A stretch of 42,157 bases of DNA, taken from the NCBI GenBank assembly GCA_964634005.1, contig CAZWKQ010000018.1, forward strand, positions 1 to 42,157, given 5' to 3'. Shown in pieces: positions 15,401 to 25,111 of the stretch (the first letter of the stretch is position 1; each line of letters opens with the position of its first letter). The DNA is from CAZWKQ01 sp964634005. Its GTDB lineage: Bacteria > Bacteroidota > Bacteroidia > Bacteroidales > JACABE01. Position numbers and translations under genes: made by a program. The notes below the pieces were generated by a model. It was not told the DNA's origin, ran no database searches, and was given only the letters and a program-made list of their open reading frames with translations.

Positions 15401-18400
15401 CTGCAACAAGCACAAGGTTCAACGTACAGTATTCCATAAATAACGGAAGTACCTGGTCAACCTTAACATCTTCAACATACAATAAAACACTTAACTGGCA
15501 AATCCCCAATACACCGTCGGCAAATTGTCTTGTAAAAGTTACAGATTATGATAATACGTGTATTAAAGATATCAGCAACGGATTATTTCAGATTACTCAA
15601 GGGACGCCAAGCGTAACATATCCAAACGGAGGTGAATCGTTCTACTATGGTTCTTCATATAACATAACTTGGACTTCAGAATATTTCTACTCAAATTACG
15701 TAAGTTTAAGCTATTCTATCGACAGCGGATTCACATGGCAATCAATAGCTTGGGTAACAAATAACAGCGGAAGCTACACATGGAATGTACCAAACTCTTA
15801 CTCAAACAATTGTCTTATAAAGGTAAGCGAATACAACAATCCTCAGAATTACGATATTAGTAATGCAGTCTTTAGCATTAAGCCCGGACTTATAGTTACA
15901 TCGCCTAATGGAGATAATGGTTTTGAAGAATGGAGAGTATGTACTCAAACTACTATAAAATGGACTTCGGGAGGAGGTTCGGGTAGTTATAAGATTGAAT
16001 ACTCGGTAAATAACGGTCAAAGTTGGGTTACTATTGTAAGTAGTTATTCATCTTCGGGAAGCACTAATACTTATAACTGGACAATACCTAATACTCCTTC
16101 AACCCAGTGTTTAATAAGAATTACCGATAATTCGTATCCGTTAAAAACCGATATAAGTGATGCTACATTTTCGATAAAGCCCGCCATAATTGTAACTACA
16201 CCAAACGGAGGCGAAAGTTTGCAACCCGGCAGCAACTATAATATAACATGGCAGGCATTAGGCTCCACAGGTTATTACAATATCGATTATTCTACAAACG
16301 GAGGTACAAGCTGGACAAATATAGTTTACAATCAGAATATACCATCAAACTCTTATTCATGGCTTGTTCCGGCAGTATCTTCGACCAACTGCCTGATTAA
16401 AGTTACTGATTTCATTAATACTTGTAAAAACGATGTAAGTAATTTCAGTTTTTCTATCGGATTGCCGGCTCCTGCAATTACTGTTATTTCGCCTAATGGC
16501 GGCGAAATACTCACCGGTTGTAATATTTACAATATATCATGGCTTCCCTCGGGAACTTCAAATAATTTCGATATTGAATACTCGTCTGATAGCGGCATGA
16601 CATGGAACGTAATTGCAAGTAACTATTATACAACAACTTTCACTTACCAGTGGAATGTTCCGAATATACAGAAAAACAAGTGCCTGATTCGCATAAAAGA
16701 CACAAACAACGGTGGAGTCACCGATGTTAGTAACAATGTATTTTCTATCAATCAAGGGCTTAGTGTTAATGTTACACCCTCGGGCAATACTTCTTTCTGT
16801 ACAGGAGGAAGTGTTACTCTTACATCTTCGAGTGCATCGGGAAATGTGTGGTATCCGGGTGGCGAAACAACCCAGTCGATAACCGTTTCGTCAACAGGAA
16901 TGTTTTATGTAACGGTAAATTCGGGAGGTTGTGTTGCTACTTCCAATACTGTTGCCGTAAATGTTACTTCTATTCCTCCTGCTCCGCTTGCTTCATGCAA
17001 TAATCCGCTATTTACTAACGGAACTCTTTATCTTTCGGCAAGTACAGTTCCAAATGCTTCATATTATTGGACAGGACCCAATAATTTCACATCAATTCAG
17101 CAAAACCCTGTTATTACAAATATAAATGCTTCACATAGCGGTATTTATTCTGTTGTTGCTGTTGTTAATTCGTGTCAAAGCAGTGCATCTACCATAAATG
17201 TTGTGATATCTAACAATCCGGCTACTGCAGCTATTTCGGGAAATGTATTTACCGAAAACGGTTTTATGCTCGATAACGTAAATGTTAAAATAAACGGAAC
17301 AAATTATTCCGACTCAATAATTACATCTGCCTCAGGTCATTATAATTTCAACGTTATTCAAGGAGGTTCGTATCAAATTACACCTTCAAAAACCGACGCA
17401 ATTTCGCCAACAGCAGGTTTATCAACTCTCGACATTTTGTTGATACAAAGGCATATACTTAATATCCAACCGCTATCGTCTCCGTATAAAATAATTGCAG
17501 CCGACGTTAATCAATCGGGCAGCGTTTCTACAATGGATATCTTACTGATAAAATCTTTAATATTACAAAATACTTCAAGCTTCCCCAATAATGCCGTATG
17601 GAAATTTGTTAATACCGACTTCGTTTTTGGTAATCCTTACGCACCTTTCCCCTATGAAAGCAGCAGGTCATACAGTTATGCCACCGATGCTCAAAATCAA
17701 AATTTTATCGGGATAAAACTCGGAGACGTAAACAATAGTTGGTTGCCTAATCAAACGAAAAATTCCAATTCGGGAAACATTACAATAGAAATAAATAATC
17801 AAAAGGCAAACTATGGCGATATTTTGGAAGTTCCTGTTAAAGTCAGCAATTTCAATCAAATTTCCGGTTATCAATTTACAATAGAATGGAATATTAATGA
17901 CTTCGAATTTGTAGGTGTCGAAAATAATGCTTTGTCAGGCAGCTTCGGGCTAAATTTTGTTTCTCAAGGAAAGTTATCAACCTTATGGAACAGCGACAAT
18001 TCTTATGGCGTAAGCCTAAATGACGGCTCTGCATTATTCAAACTTATTCTTAAAGTTAAAAACTCTGCCTACTCGCAAAGTCCGATAGAAATAAATTCTT
18101 CAATTACGCAAAGCAAAGCATTTAATACCGATTTGGAAGAATTAGATATAGTTTATAATCAAGCCGTTTTAACTATTAATGAGTATCTTTCTGTAAATTC
18201 TTCGGCTGAAGCAAAAGATGTATTTGAGGTTTATCCTAATCCGGTTAATCGTAATACTGTTGTCGAGTTTTACAATCCTGCTAATCAAATTGTAAGTTTT
18301 TACATTTACGATATAATGGGAAAAGAAATTCTAAGACGTGAAGAGTTTTACGAAAAGGGACTTCAAAGGATAATGTTGTTTAAAGGGAATATTGATGAAA

Positions 18401-18486
18401 ATAGTCTGAAAAACGGGCAGTATTTGTTCCGATTGAAATATGGCAATGAGTATCGCAGTAGGAAAATTGTTATGATTAACTTCTGA
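12450..18486 (+). CDS. Giant T9SS cargo: Ig-like repeats, dockerin, cohesin-like domain (split by assembly gap)
   Basis: This is a secreted surface protein, about 2026 residues if the gap is filled. The signal peptide is KRIIAILTVYFGILISVSYSA. About 15 Ig-like domains of roughly 95 residues follow, most beginning S-P-N-G-G-E-x-W, of the kind shared with Kre9/KNH-type domains. Two further Ig-like domains, a carboxypeptidase-regulatory-like fold (ISGNVFTENGFMLDNVNVKING), a dockerin module (GLSTLDILLIQRHIL, then the loop DVNQSGSVSTMDILL, 17416-17570), a cohesin-like domain (17776-18180) and a type A sorting domain (VYPNPVNRNTVVEF to RKIVMINF) complete it. The Ns at 15154-15253 break the frame: before the gap the frame begins at 12450, after it at 15256. 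Replacing the 100 Ns with the 144 nt found at the same place in the preceding repeat restores a single frame. The gene is followed after 29 bp by the triple-cohesin gene. Confidence 0.88.
12525..16760 (+). repeat. Intragenic Ig-like repeats in a three-domain, ~285-residue higher-order unit
   Basis: Ig-like domains of three subtypes recur in the order a (ITVTSPNGGESW), b (DIIVTAPNGGEQW), c (PVITVTYPNSNIT). The a domains at 13380, about 14232 and about 15087 are spaced 852 and 855 bp. The units at 14230 and 15085 are almost identical in DNA on both sides of the gap, so they duplicated or were homogenised recently. Later domains (15600-16760) are more divergent. Confidence 0.85.
15154..15253. 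other. Assembly gap (100 Ns)
   Basis: The gap lies inside a near-identical repeat of 14299-14442. The flanks match the flanks of that 144-bp segment exactly at the left (ending ACAATAACATGGA) and at the right (beginning AGGTACAAGATTAC). The round 100-N length is a placeholder, since 144 nt (or another length divisible by 3) would keep the frame. Confidence 0.97.
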
Positions 18487-18515
18487 TTTTACTGATTTTG
18501 AATATATTTAGAAAT

Positions 18516-21500
18516 ATGAAAAGAAAGTTATTTACTTCAACTGCGTTAATACTGTTTCTCTGTTTATTTTCAAAAGCACAAACAGGTTCTGTTGTTGTAT
18601 TGATAGATAGTGTTCAATCGGCTGCAAATACACAAACTACAGTAAACATACGTGTAAAAAACTTTGTAAATATTATAGGCATACAGGGAAGTATTACGTT
18701 TAATCCCGCTGTTGCGGCTTTTTCTTCTGTTACCTATTATGGGTTGAACGGAATGAATAATAATAATTTTGGATTAACACAAGTAAGCAACGGCATACTG
18801 GCATTCTCGTGGACAGATAATAACTTAACGGGAAATACTTTGGCTGACTCATCAGTGTTGTTCTCAATAAAGTTCAATATAATAGGTTCGTCAGGACAAT
18901 TTTCACCGGTAAACTTATCAAATAGTCCTACATCTGTCGAATTTACTAATTCAAGTTTTAATACCATTCCTGTCATAATTAAAAATGGAAATATTAAAGT
19001 CATTTCAAATTCAGGTATTAATAATATTACGTTAATGGCAGATTCTGTAAGCGGTAATAATGGTTCCAATATTTTATTGCCAATAAGAGTAAAAAACTTT
19101 AATCAGATATTATCGTTGCAAGGCACAATAAATTTTGACCCTAATATTGCGGTTTTCAGCGGAATTCAACAGATACTTTTGCCGGGGATGACCATTTCTG
19201 ATTTTGGTACAAACTTAGTAAATACCGGTAAGCTTACTTTTTCATGGAACAGTCAGAGTTCAAATTCCGTTTCACTTGCTGATTCATCAGTTATATTCAT
19301 ACTCAGGTTTACATTGACAGGAAATAATGGTCAGAATTGTCAGGTTAGTTTTGGGAATAATCCTTTGACTTTAGAATGCATCAACTCTGCATTAAACAAT
19401 GTAGGTATTGTTACTAAAAGCGGGAATATAAGTATCAATACATTACCTTCGGCAGGAAATCTTTTATTGAAAATCGACACCGTTAGCGGAGTAAACGGAG
19501 GGATTGCCATTGTTCCTGTAAGGGTATGGAATTTTTCATACATTCTTTCGATTCAGGGATCAATTATTTTTGATACTTCCGTTGTTTCGTTTCTTAATAT
19601 TCAGAACTTTGGGCTTGTTGGAATGGATACCGGCAATTTTGGTACAGGGGGCGCTGCAGCAGGTAAACTGAGCTTTTTATGGTATGATGGAGCTTTGACA
19701 GGGCAAACACTTTCCGATTCAACAGTTTTATTTTCTATGGCATTTAATATAAAAGGTATTCAGGGTAGTAGTACCACTATAGCCTTCAACAACACCCCAA
19801 CTCCTCTCGAGGCTGTAAACAATAATTTTGTTTCTGTTCCTTTGACATATTCAAACGGTAAAATTAGTGTTTTAGGAAATGTAAATCTTACTGTATCAAT
19901 TCAGGATACTGTTTTGTGTCAGGGACAATCGCCCAATGTGAATATATATGTTTCAACAAATTTAGGTGTCGGGAATGTCTTCACTGTTCAGCTTTCTGAT
20001 AAATTCGGAAGTTTTACAAACCCGGTAAATATCGGTAGTATTAATGCAATTAGTTCGACCAATGTAAATGTAACTATACCCACAAATATTCCTTATGGGA
20101 ATGGCTACAAAATAAGAGTTTTAAGCTCTGTTCCAAATATAATAGGGAGTCCAAATACAAGTAATTTAACTATTAACCCTGCTCCGAGTAAACCGACAAC
20201 CCCTACAGGCACGACAACACTATGCGTAAACAGTCCGAACACCATTTACACCACAACAGGCAGCACCGGAGCAACTACATATCAGTGGAGCATATATCCT
20301 ACCACAGCCGGCACGATAACAGGCACATCAACAAGCGGCACGGTTGACTGGAATAATACCTATACCGGTACCGCCAAGATAAGTGTAATAGGAATAAATA
20401 GTTGCGGCAACAGTACATCATCTGACAGTTTGACTATAACCATTAACCCAGCACCGAGCAAACCTGCCACACCTACAGGTACGACAACACTATGCGTAAA
20501 CAGTCCGAATACCGTTTACACCACAACAGGCAGCACCGGAGCAACTACATATCAGTGGAGCATATATCCTACCACAGCCGGCACGATAACAGGCACATCA
20601 ACAAGCGGCACGGTTGACTGGAATAATACCTATACCGGTACCGCCAAGATAAGTGTAATAGGAATAAATAGTTGCGGCAACAGTACATCATCTGACAGTT
20701 TGACTATAACCATTAACCCAGCACCGAGCAAACCTGCCACACCTACAGGTACGACAACACTATGCGTAAACAGTCCGAATACCGTTTACACCACAACAGG
20801 CAGCACCGGAGCAACTACATATCAATGGAGCATATACCCAACAACAGCAGGAACAATAACAGGCCCATCAACTACCGGCACTGTTGACTGGAATAATACC
20901 TACACCGGCACCGCCAAGATAAGTGTAATAGGGATAAACACTTGCGGCAACAGCACATCATCTGACAGTTTGACTGTAACTATTAACCCAGCACCGAGCA
21001 AACCTGCCACACCGACAGGAACGACAACACTATGTGAAAACAGTCCGAACACCATTTACACCACAACAGGCAGCACGGGAGCAACTACATATCAGTGGAG
21101 CATATATCCTACCACAGCCGGCACGATAACAGGCACATCAACAAGCGGCACGGTTGACTGGAATAATACCTACACAGGTACCGCCAAGATAAGCGTAATA
21201 GGAATAAATAGCTGCGGCAGCAGTGCATCATCTGACAGTTTGACTGTAACTATTAACTCTGCACCAAGCAAACCCGCCACACCTACAGGCACAACAACAC
21301 TATGCGTAAATAGTCCGAATACCGTTTACACCACAACAGGCAGCGCAGGAGCGACTACATATCAGTGGAGCATATATCCTCCCACAGCCGGAACGATAAC
21401 AGGCACATCAACAAGCGGCACTGTTGACTGGAATAATACTTACACAGGCACCGCCAAGATAAGTGTAATAGGAATAAACACTTGCGGAAGCAGCATATCC

Positions 21501-22295
21501 TCTGATAGTTTGACTGTAGCTATTAACCCTTTACCTTCTGCTAGTATTATCAATGAAATTGATAGTATTTGCCCGCTAACAAATGATACACTTAAGATTA
21601 TTTTAAACGGAAACTCACCTTTCAACCTTACATATTTCGAGGGAACTGCGGTTAATTCAATTACAAATATTTTATCAAATAATTATAATTTAGTTGTTAC
21701 ACCTTTATTGACAACAACTTATAAGTTAATCTCGGTTACAGATGCACTTTGTTCAAATTCGTTAAACGACAGTGCAAAAGTTATATTAAGAGAATTACCG
21801 GTAGCCGATTTTAGTTATACTACAAATGGTATGGAGGCACATTTTACCAATTTATCTAAGTTTTCCGATACTTATATCTGGAATTTCGGAGATAATAGTT
21901 CTATATCATATCTTACAAATCCTATTCATACTTATCTTAATGTTGGTAATTATTTGACTACACTTAAGGCAATAAATCAATGTGGTAACGATACTTATCA
22001 AGATACTGTTAAAATTGACAATACAGGTGTGTTTGGTAATAATAATGATATATCAATTAAATTATTCCCTAATCCCAATAGAGGAATTTTTAAAATTGAC
22101 ATAAATAATATACAGGGATATTGTTTTGTTCAAATATTCAATTATTCAGGTATTAAAGTATTTCAAGAAAAATTCGGTTCATTCGAAGCTTTAAAATTAA
22201 AAACATTCAGTTTATTGGATTTTCCTAAAGGAATATATTTAATAAAACTTTCCTTTGAAGACAGAATAATTTCCGATAAATTAATAATTGAATGA
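18516..22295 (+). CDS. Triple-cohesin-like T9SS surface protein with five PKD-like repeats
   Basis: This is a secreted protein of 1259 residues. The signal peptide (KRKLFTSTALILFLCLFSKAQ) is followed by three cohesin-like beta-sandwich domains (about 18585-19000, 19030-19440, 19460-19875). Each shows the pattern D-S-V-x-G, I-x-V-K-N-F-x-x-I-x-x-x-Q-G-S-I-x-F-x-P, then L-A-D-S-S-V-L-F-x-I-x-F. After an Ig-like linker come five 90-residue PKD-like repeats (20181-21530), another Ig-like domain, a PKD domain (FSYTTNGMEAHFTNLS, YIWNFGDNSS) and a type A sorting domain (LFPNPNRGIFKIDI to DKLIIE). The ATG at 18516 gives the proper signal peptide; the in-frame TTG at 18498 does not. Together with the upstream dockerin protein it could form a non-covalent surface complex (inference). 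The T9SS plug gene starts 31 bp downstream. Confidence 0.87.
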   Translation: MKRKLFTSTALILFLCLFSKAQTGSVVVLIDSVQSAANTQTTVNIRVKNFVNIIGIQGSITFNPAVAAFSSVTYYGLNGMNNNNFGLTQVSNGILAFSWTDNNLTGNTLADSSVLFSIKFNIIGSSGQFSPVNLSNSPTSVEFTNSSFNTIPVIIKNGNIKVISNSGINNITLMADSVSGNNGSNILLPIRVKNFNQILSLQGTINFDPNIAVFSGIQQILLPGMTISDFGTNLVNTGKLTFSWNSQSSNSVSLADSSVIFILRFTLTGNNGQNCQVSFGNNPLTLECINSALNNVGIVTKSGNISINTLPSAGNLLLKIDTVSGVNGGIAIVPVRVWNFSYILSIQGSIIFDTSVVSFLNIQNFGLVGMDTGNFGTGGAAAGKLSFLWYDGALTGQTLSDSTVLFSMAFNIKGIQGSSTTIAFNNTPTPLEAVNNNFVSVPLTYSNGKISVLGNVNLTVSIQDTVLCQGQSPNVNIYVSTNLGVGNVFTVQLSDKFGSFTNPVNIGSINAISSTNVNVTIPTNIPYGNGYKIRVLSSVPNIIGSPNTSNLTINPAPSKPTTPTGTTTLCVNSPNTIYTTTGSTGATTYQWSIYPTTAGTITGTSTSGTVDWNNTYTGTAKISVIGINSCGNSTSSDSLTITINPAPSKPATPTGTTTLCVNSPNTVYTTTGSTGATTYQWSIYPTTAGTITGTSTSGTVDWNNTYTGTAKISVIGINSCGNSTSSDSLTITINPAPSKPATPTGTTTLCVNSPNTVYTTTGSTGATTYQWSIYPTTAGTITGPSTTGTVDWNNTYTGTAKISVIGINTCGNSTSSDSLTVTINPAPSKPATPTGTTTLCENSPNTIYTTTGSTGATTYQWSIYPTTAGTITGTSTSGTVDWNNTYTGTAKISVIGINSCGSSASSDSLTVTINSAPSKPATPTGTTTLCVNSPNTVYTTTGSAGATTYQWSIYPPTAGTITGTSTSGTVDWNNTYTGTAKISVIGINTCGSSISSDSLTVAINPLPSASIINEIDSICPLTNDTLKIILNGNSPFNLTYFEGTAVNSITNILSNNYNLVVTPLLTTTYKLISVTDALCSNSLNDSAKVILRELPVADFSYTTNGMEAHFTNLSKFSDTYIWNFGDNSSISYLTNPIHTYLNVGNYLTTLKAINQCGNDTYQDTVKIDNTGVFGNNNDISIKLFPNPNRGIFKIDINNIQGYCFVQIFNYSGIKVFQEKFGSFEALKLKTFSLLDFPKGIYLIKLSFEDRIISDKLIIE
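20181..21530 (+). repeat. Five 270-bp tandem coding repeats
   Basis: Five exact-length 270-bp units start at 20181, 20451, 20721, 20991 and 21261. Each encodes a 90-residue PKD-like domain from APSKPATPTGTTTLC to ISVIGINSCGNS. Copies 1 and 2 are identical over roughly their last 190 bp, while copies 3 to 5 carry scattered, mostly synonymous changes. This suggests recent duplication or gene conversion. Confidence 0.95.
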
Positions 22296-22326
22296 TTTTG
22301 TTTGTTTTATTTAAAACTCGGTAGAG

Positions 22327-23748
22327 ATGCATCATATAAAAAGGATTTTATTATTTTTTAACTTACTTAATATATTTTTAATTGCTGTTTTATTAAGTTG
22401 TTCTCCAAGAACTACTGATTTAACAAGCAATAAACCCGATGAAAAAACAATCAGTAACGACAGTGTTAACAAAGCAAAAGAAGATAAAATCAATGTTACT
22501 GATTTGAAAAAAGAGGAAGAAAGTGAAGTAATATACAAAGGTTACAATGATAGTATTTTTGATGAATATATACATACTGTATTGCTCTATAAAAGCGGTT
22601 GGGAATTATCGTTACCTATAATTCAGCTCGGAACAAACGAAACGCTTCATCTATGCTTCGATAGGTTCGACAATGGTATCAGAAGATATAAGTATAAAGT
22701 AGAGCATTGCGATTTTAATTGGGAATCATCCGGTTTGTCGGATAATCAATTTATTGATGGTTTTAATGATGAATATTTCGACCAATACGAATTATCAGTT
22801 AATACTATACAATCTTACGTTCATTATTCCGTAACTTTCCCTAAACCAACGTCTAAAATCACCAAATCTGGCAATTATATTATTAAGGTATATGAAGAGG
22901 GTGATGAAAAAAATGTAGTTGTCATAAAACGGTTTATGGTTATCGAAACAATCGTAAATATTGATGCTTATGTTAAAGATGCTACAGATTTAATGCAAAA
23001 AAAATATAAGCAGGAAATTGACTTCAGTATTAATACTCTAAGCAATAATTTTGTAAACCCCTCAAAAAATATTAAAACGGTAATAATCCAAAACACAAGA
23101 CAGGATAATAAAATCAGCAATCTCAAGCCTCGTTTGATTAAAGGAAATTTGCTCGATTATGATTACGATAACGAAAATGTTTTTAACGGAGTAAACGAGT
23201 TTCGAAATTTCGATATCAAAAGTCTTAAGTTTCAATCCGAAAGGATAGCGGCAATAACATTCGATAACAGAGCAAATCATGTGTATCTTCATCCCGATAT
23301 TGGACGCCGTTTTAAGGTATATAAAACCGAAGATGACATAAATGGAAGGTTTGTTATCAAGAAAGATATTTCACCTAAGAGTAATATCGAAGCCGATTAC
23401 GTATTTGTTCATTTTACACTTCAATACGAAGTTCCAGCTATTGAAGGCAATATTTATGTTTTCGGAGAACTTACGGATTGGAAACTCACCGAAGAGGGAA
23501 AAATGAAATATAATTACAAAAAAAAGGCCTATGAAACAACACTTTTCCTGAAACAGGGTTATTATAATTATTGGTACGTTTTATTTAATGAAAAAGATAA
23601 GAAAATTGATGATACTTTTGTCGAAGGGAATCATTCTGAAACCGAAAACGATTATTTTATCTTTGTTTATTATTACGATATAATGCATGGCTACTGGAGA
23701 TTAGTAGGATTCAGACAATTGAATTCGATAAAAGACAGAATTAAATAA
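22327..23748 (+). CDS. Type IX secretion system plug protein (DUF5103 family)
   Basis: This is a 473-residue protein of the former DUF5103 family, whose characterised member plugs the unoccupied SprA translocon pore of the T9SS in the outer membrane. After a lipoprotein-type signal (LLNIFLIAVLLSC) and a polar linker, the family core is recognisable: IHTVLLYKSGWELSLPIIQLGTNETLHL, then YKYKVEHCDFNWESSGLSDNQFIDGF, SVNTIQSYVHYSVTFP and GNYIIKVYEEGDEKNVVVIKRFMV. Further beta domains follow, including an E-set/CBM48-like part (GNIYVFGELTDWKLTEEGKM). It lies downstream of two giant T9SS substrates and starts a run of closely spaced genes to rsmI. Confidence 0.88.
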   Translation: MHHIKRILLFFNLLNIFLIAVLLSCSPRTTDLTSNKPDEKTISNDSVNKAKEDKINVTDLKKEEESEVIYKGYNDSIFDEYIHTVLLYKSGWELSLPIIQLGTNETLHLCFDRFDNGIRRYKYKVEHCDFNWESSGLSDNQFIDGFNDEYFDQYELSVNTIQSYVHYSVTFPKPTSKITKSGNYIIKVYEEGDEKNVVVIKRFMVIETIVNIDAYVKDATDLMQKKYKQEIDFSINTLSNNFVNPSKNIKTVIIQNTRQDNKISNLKPRLIKGNLLDYDYDNENVFNGVNEFRNFDIKSLKFQSERIAAITFDNRANHVYLHPDIGRRFKVYKTEDDINGRFVIKKDISPKSNIEADYVFVHFTLQYEVPAIEGNIYVFGELTDWKLTEEGKMKYNYKKKAYETTLFLKQGYYNYWYVLFNEKDKKIDDTFVEGNHSETENDYFIFVYYYDIMHGYWRLVGFRQLNSIKDRIK

Positions 23749-23758
23749 ATATTTGAAA

Positions 23759-24598
23759 ATGAAATTACATTCGATAGAAACAGGAAATGCAAAATTCGAC
23801 GGTGGTGCAGTATTTGGAGTAGTTCCGAAAGTATTATGGCAAAAAGTTTATCCTGCTGACGAAAATAATTTATGCAACTGCTCGATAAGATCTTTACTGA
23901 TTTTGGATGATGAAAGAAAAGTATTGATTGACACCGGTATAGGCGATAAACAAGATGAGAAGTTTCTGAAAAACTATCATCTTAACGGTGATTATTCATT
24001 AATTGCTTCATTGAAAGAAGTAGGAGTATCACCCGAAGAAATTACCCACGTTATTATTACTCATCTTCATTTCGATCATTGTGGAGGTGCCGTTAAATGG
24101 AATAATGACAGAAGCGGTTATGAATTAACCTTTCCTAACGCTTACCATTTCGTCAGCAAAAAACAATGGGAATGGGCTTTAAATCCAAATCGTCGTGAAG
24201 CTGCTTCGTATCTGAAAGAAAATATAATTCCTATACAGCAAAGCGGTAAGTTGATTCTTGTTGAAAATGAAGGTGAATTATTGCCCAATATTAATGTTCG
24301 ATTTTACTACGGGCATACCGAAGCCCAAATGATTCCTTTTATTAATTATAACAGTAAAACCATCGTTTACACTTCCGATTTGATAGCTTCCACAGCTCAT
24401 ATTCCTATGCCTTATATTATGAGTTACGACATAAGGCCTCTTGTTACTTTACAGGAAAAAGAGTCATTTTTCAAAGAAGTTATTGATAATAATTACGTTT
24501 TATTTTTTGAACATGATATCTTTAACGAATGTTGTACTTTGAAAAATTCGGATAAGGGTGTTGTGGTTGATAAAGTATTCAAACTTAAAGAAATATAA
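23759..24598 (+). CDS. Metallo-beta-lactamase-fold hydrolase
   Basis: This is a 279-residue MBL-fold enzyme. The metal-binding signature is THLHFDHCGG (HxHxDH, near residue 105), preceded by the strand LIDTGIGDKQDEKF. Later ligands are H in YYGHTEAQMIPF, D in VYTSDLIASTAHIP, and H in FFEHDIFNECC, so a two-zinc site is complete. The closest general type is the quorum-quenching lactonase/YtnP-like group, but the substrate cannot be inferred. The ATG at 23759 is preferred to the in-frame TTG at 23753. The nitroreductase gene follows 2 bp after the stop, which indicates an operon. Confidence 0.92.
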   Translation: MKLHSIETGNAKFDGGAVFGVVPKVLWQKVYPADENNLCNCSIRSLLILDDERKVLIDTGIGDKQDEKFLKNYHLNGDYSLIASLKEVGVSPEEITHVIITHLHFDHCGGAVKWNNDRSGYELTFPNAYHFVSKKQWEWALNPNRREAASYLKENIIPIQQSGKLILVENEGELLPNINVRFYYGHTEAQMIPFINYNSKTIVYTSDLIASTAHIPMPYIMSYDIRPLVTLQEKESFFKEVIDNNYVLFFEHDIFNECCTLKNSDKGVVVDKVFKLKEI

Positions 24599-24600
24599 TT

Positions 24601-25110
24601 ATGGATTTTCAGGATATTATTCTAACACGCAGAAGCATCAGGCATTTTACTGATCAAAAAATAAGCGAAAAGCAAATAGAAACAATACTGAAAGCGGCTA
24701 TGTATGCACCTTCTGCAAGAAACGAACAACCTTGGCATTTTATAGTTGTTGAACAAAAAGATATTTTGACAAAAATTGCAATAGTACATCCTTATGCAAA
24801 AATGCTTAACGAAGCTGCTTTGGCAATTTTGGTTTGTGCCGATGAAAAACTTGAAAAGTCCGCAGGATATTGGTCAACTGATTGTGCAGCCGCAACTCAG
24901 AACATACTTCTTTCGGCTCATGCTTTAGGATTAGGAAGTGTTTGGCTTGGAGTATATCCCCGCGAAGAAAGAATGAATGATATTATTAAGTTGTTTGCTT
25001 TACCTCAAAATATTCATCCTTTTTCGCTTGTAGCTCTCGGTTATCCTAACGAAACAAAGGAGCATCCGCAAAGATTTAATACTGAAAGAATTCATTTTAA
25101 TAAATGGTGA
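24601..25110 (+). CDS. Nitroreductase-family flavoprotein
   Basis: This is a 169-residue FMN-dependent oxidoreductase of the nitroreductase fold. The N-terminal FMN-phosphate-binding motif is RRSIRHFTDQKI, followed by APSARNEQPWHFIVV, which lines the flavin, and the C-terminal GLGSVWLGVYPRE and FSLVALGYPNE segments typical of the short NfsA/NADH-oxidase-like subgroup. It probably works as a homodimer in the cytoplasm with NAD(P)H; the natural substrate is unknown. It lies 2 bp after the MBL gene and 1 bp before the LOG-family gene. Confidence 0.93.
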   Translation: MDFQDIILTRRSIRHFTDQKISEKQIETILKAAMYAPSARNEQPWHFIVVEQKDILTKIAIVHPYAKMLNEAALAILVCADEKLEKSAGYWSTDCAAATQNILLSAHALGLGSVWLGVYPREERMNDIIKLFALPQNIHPFSLVALGYPNETKEHPQRFNTERIHFNKW

Positions 25111-25111
25111 T

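Noticed and set aside
15301..18486. Separate gene starting at the GTG at 15301
   Set aside because: The frame is open upstream to the gap and encodes the same repeat as the preceding unit, so this is the continuation of the 12450 gene.
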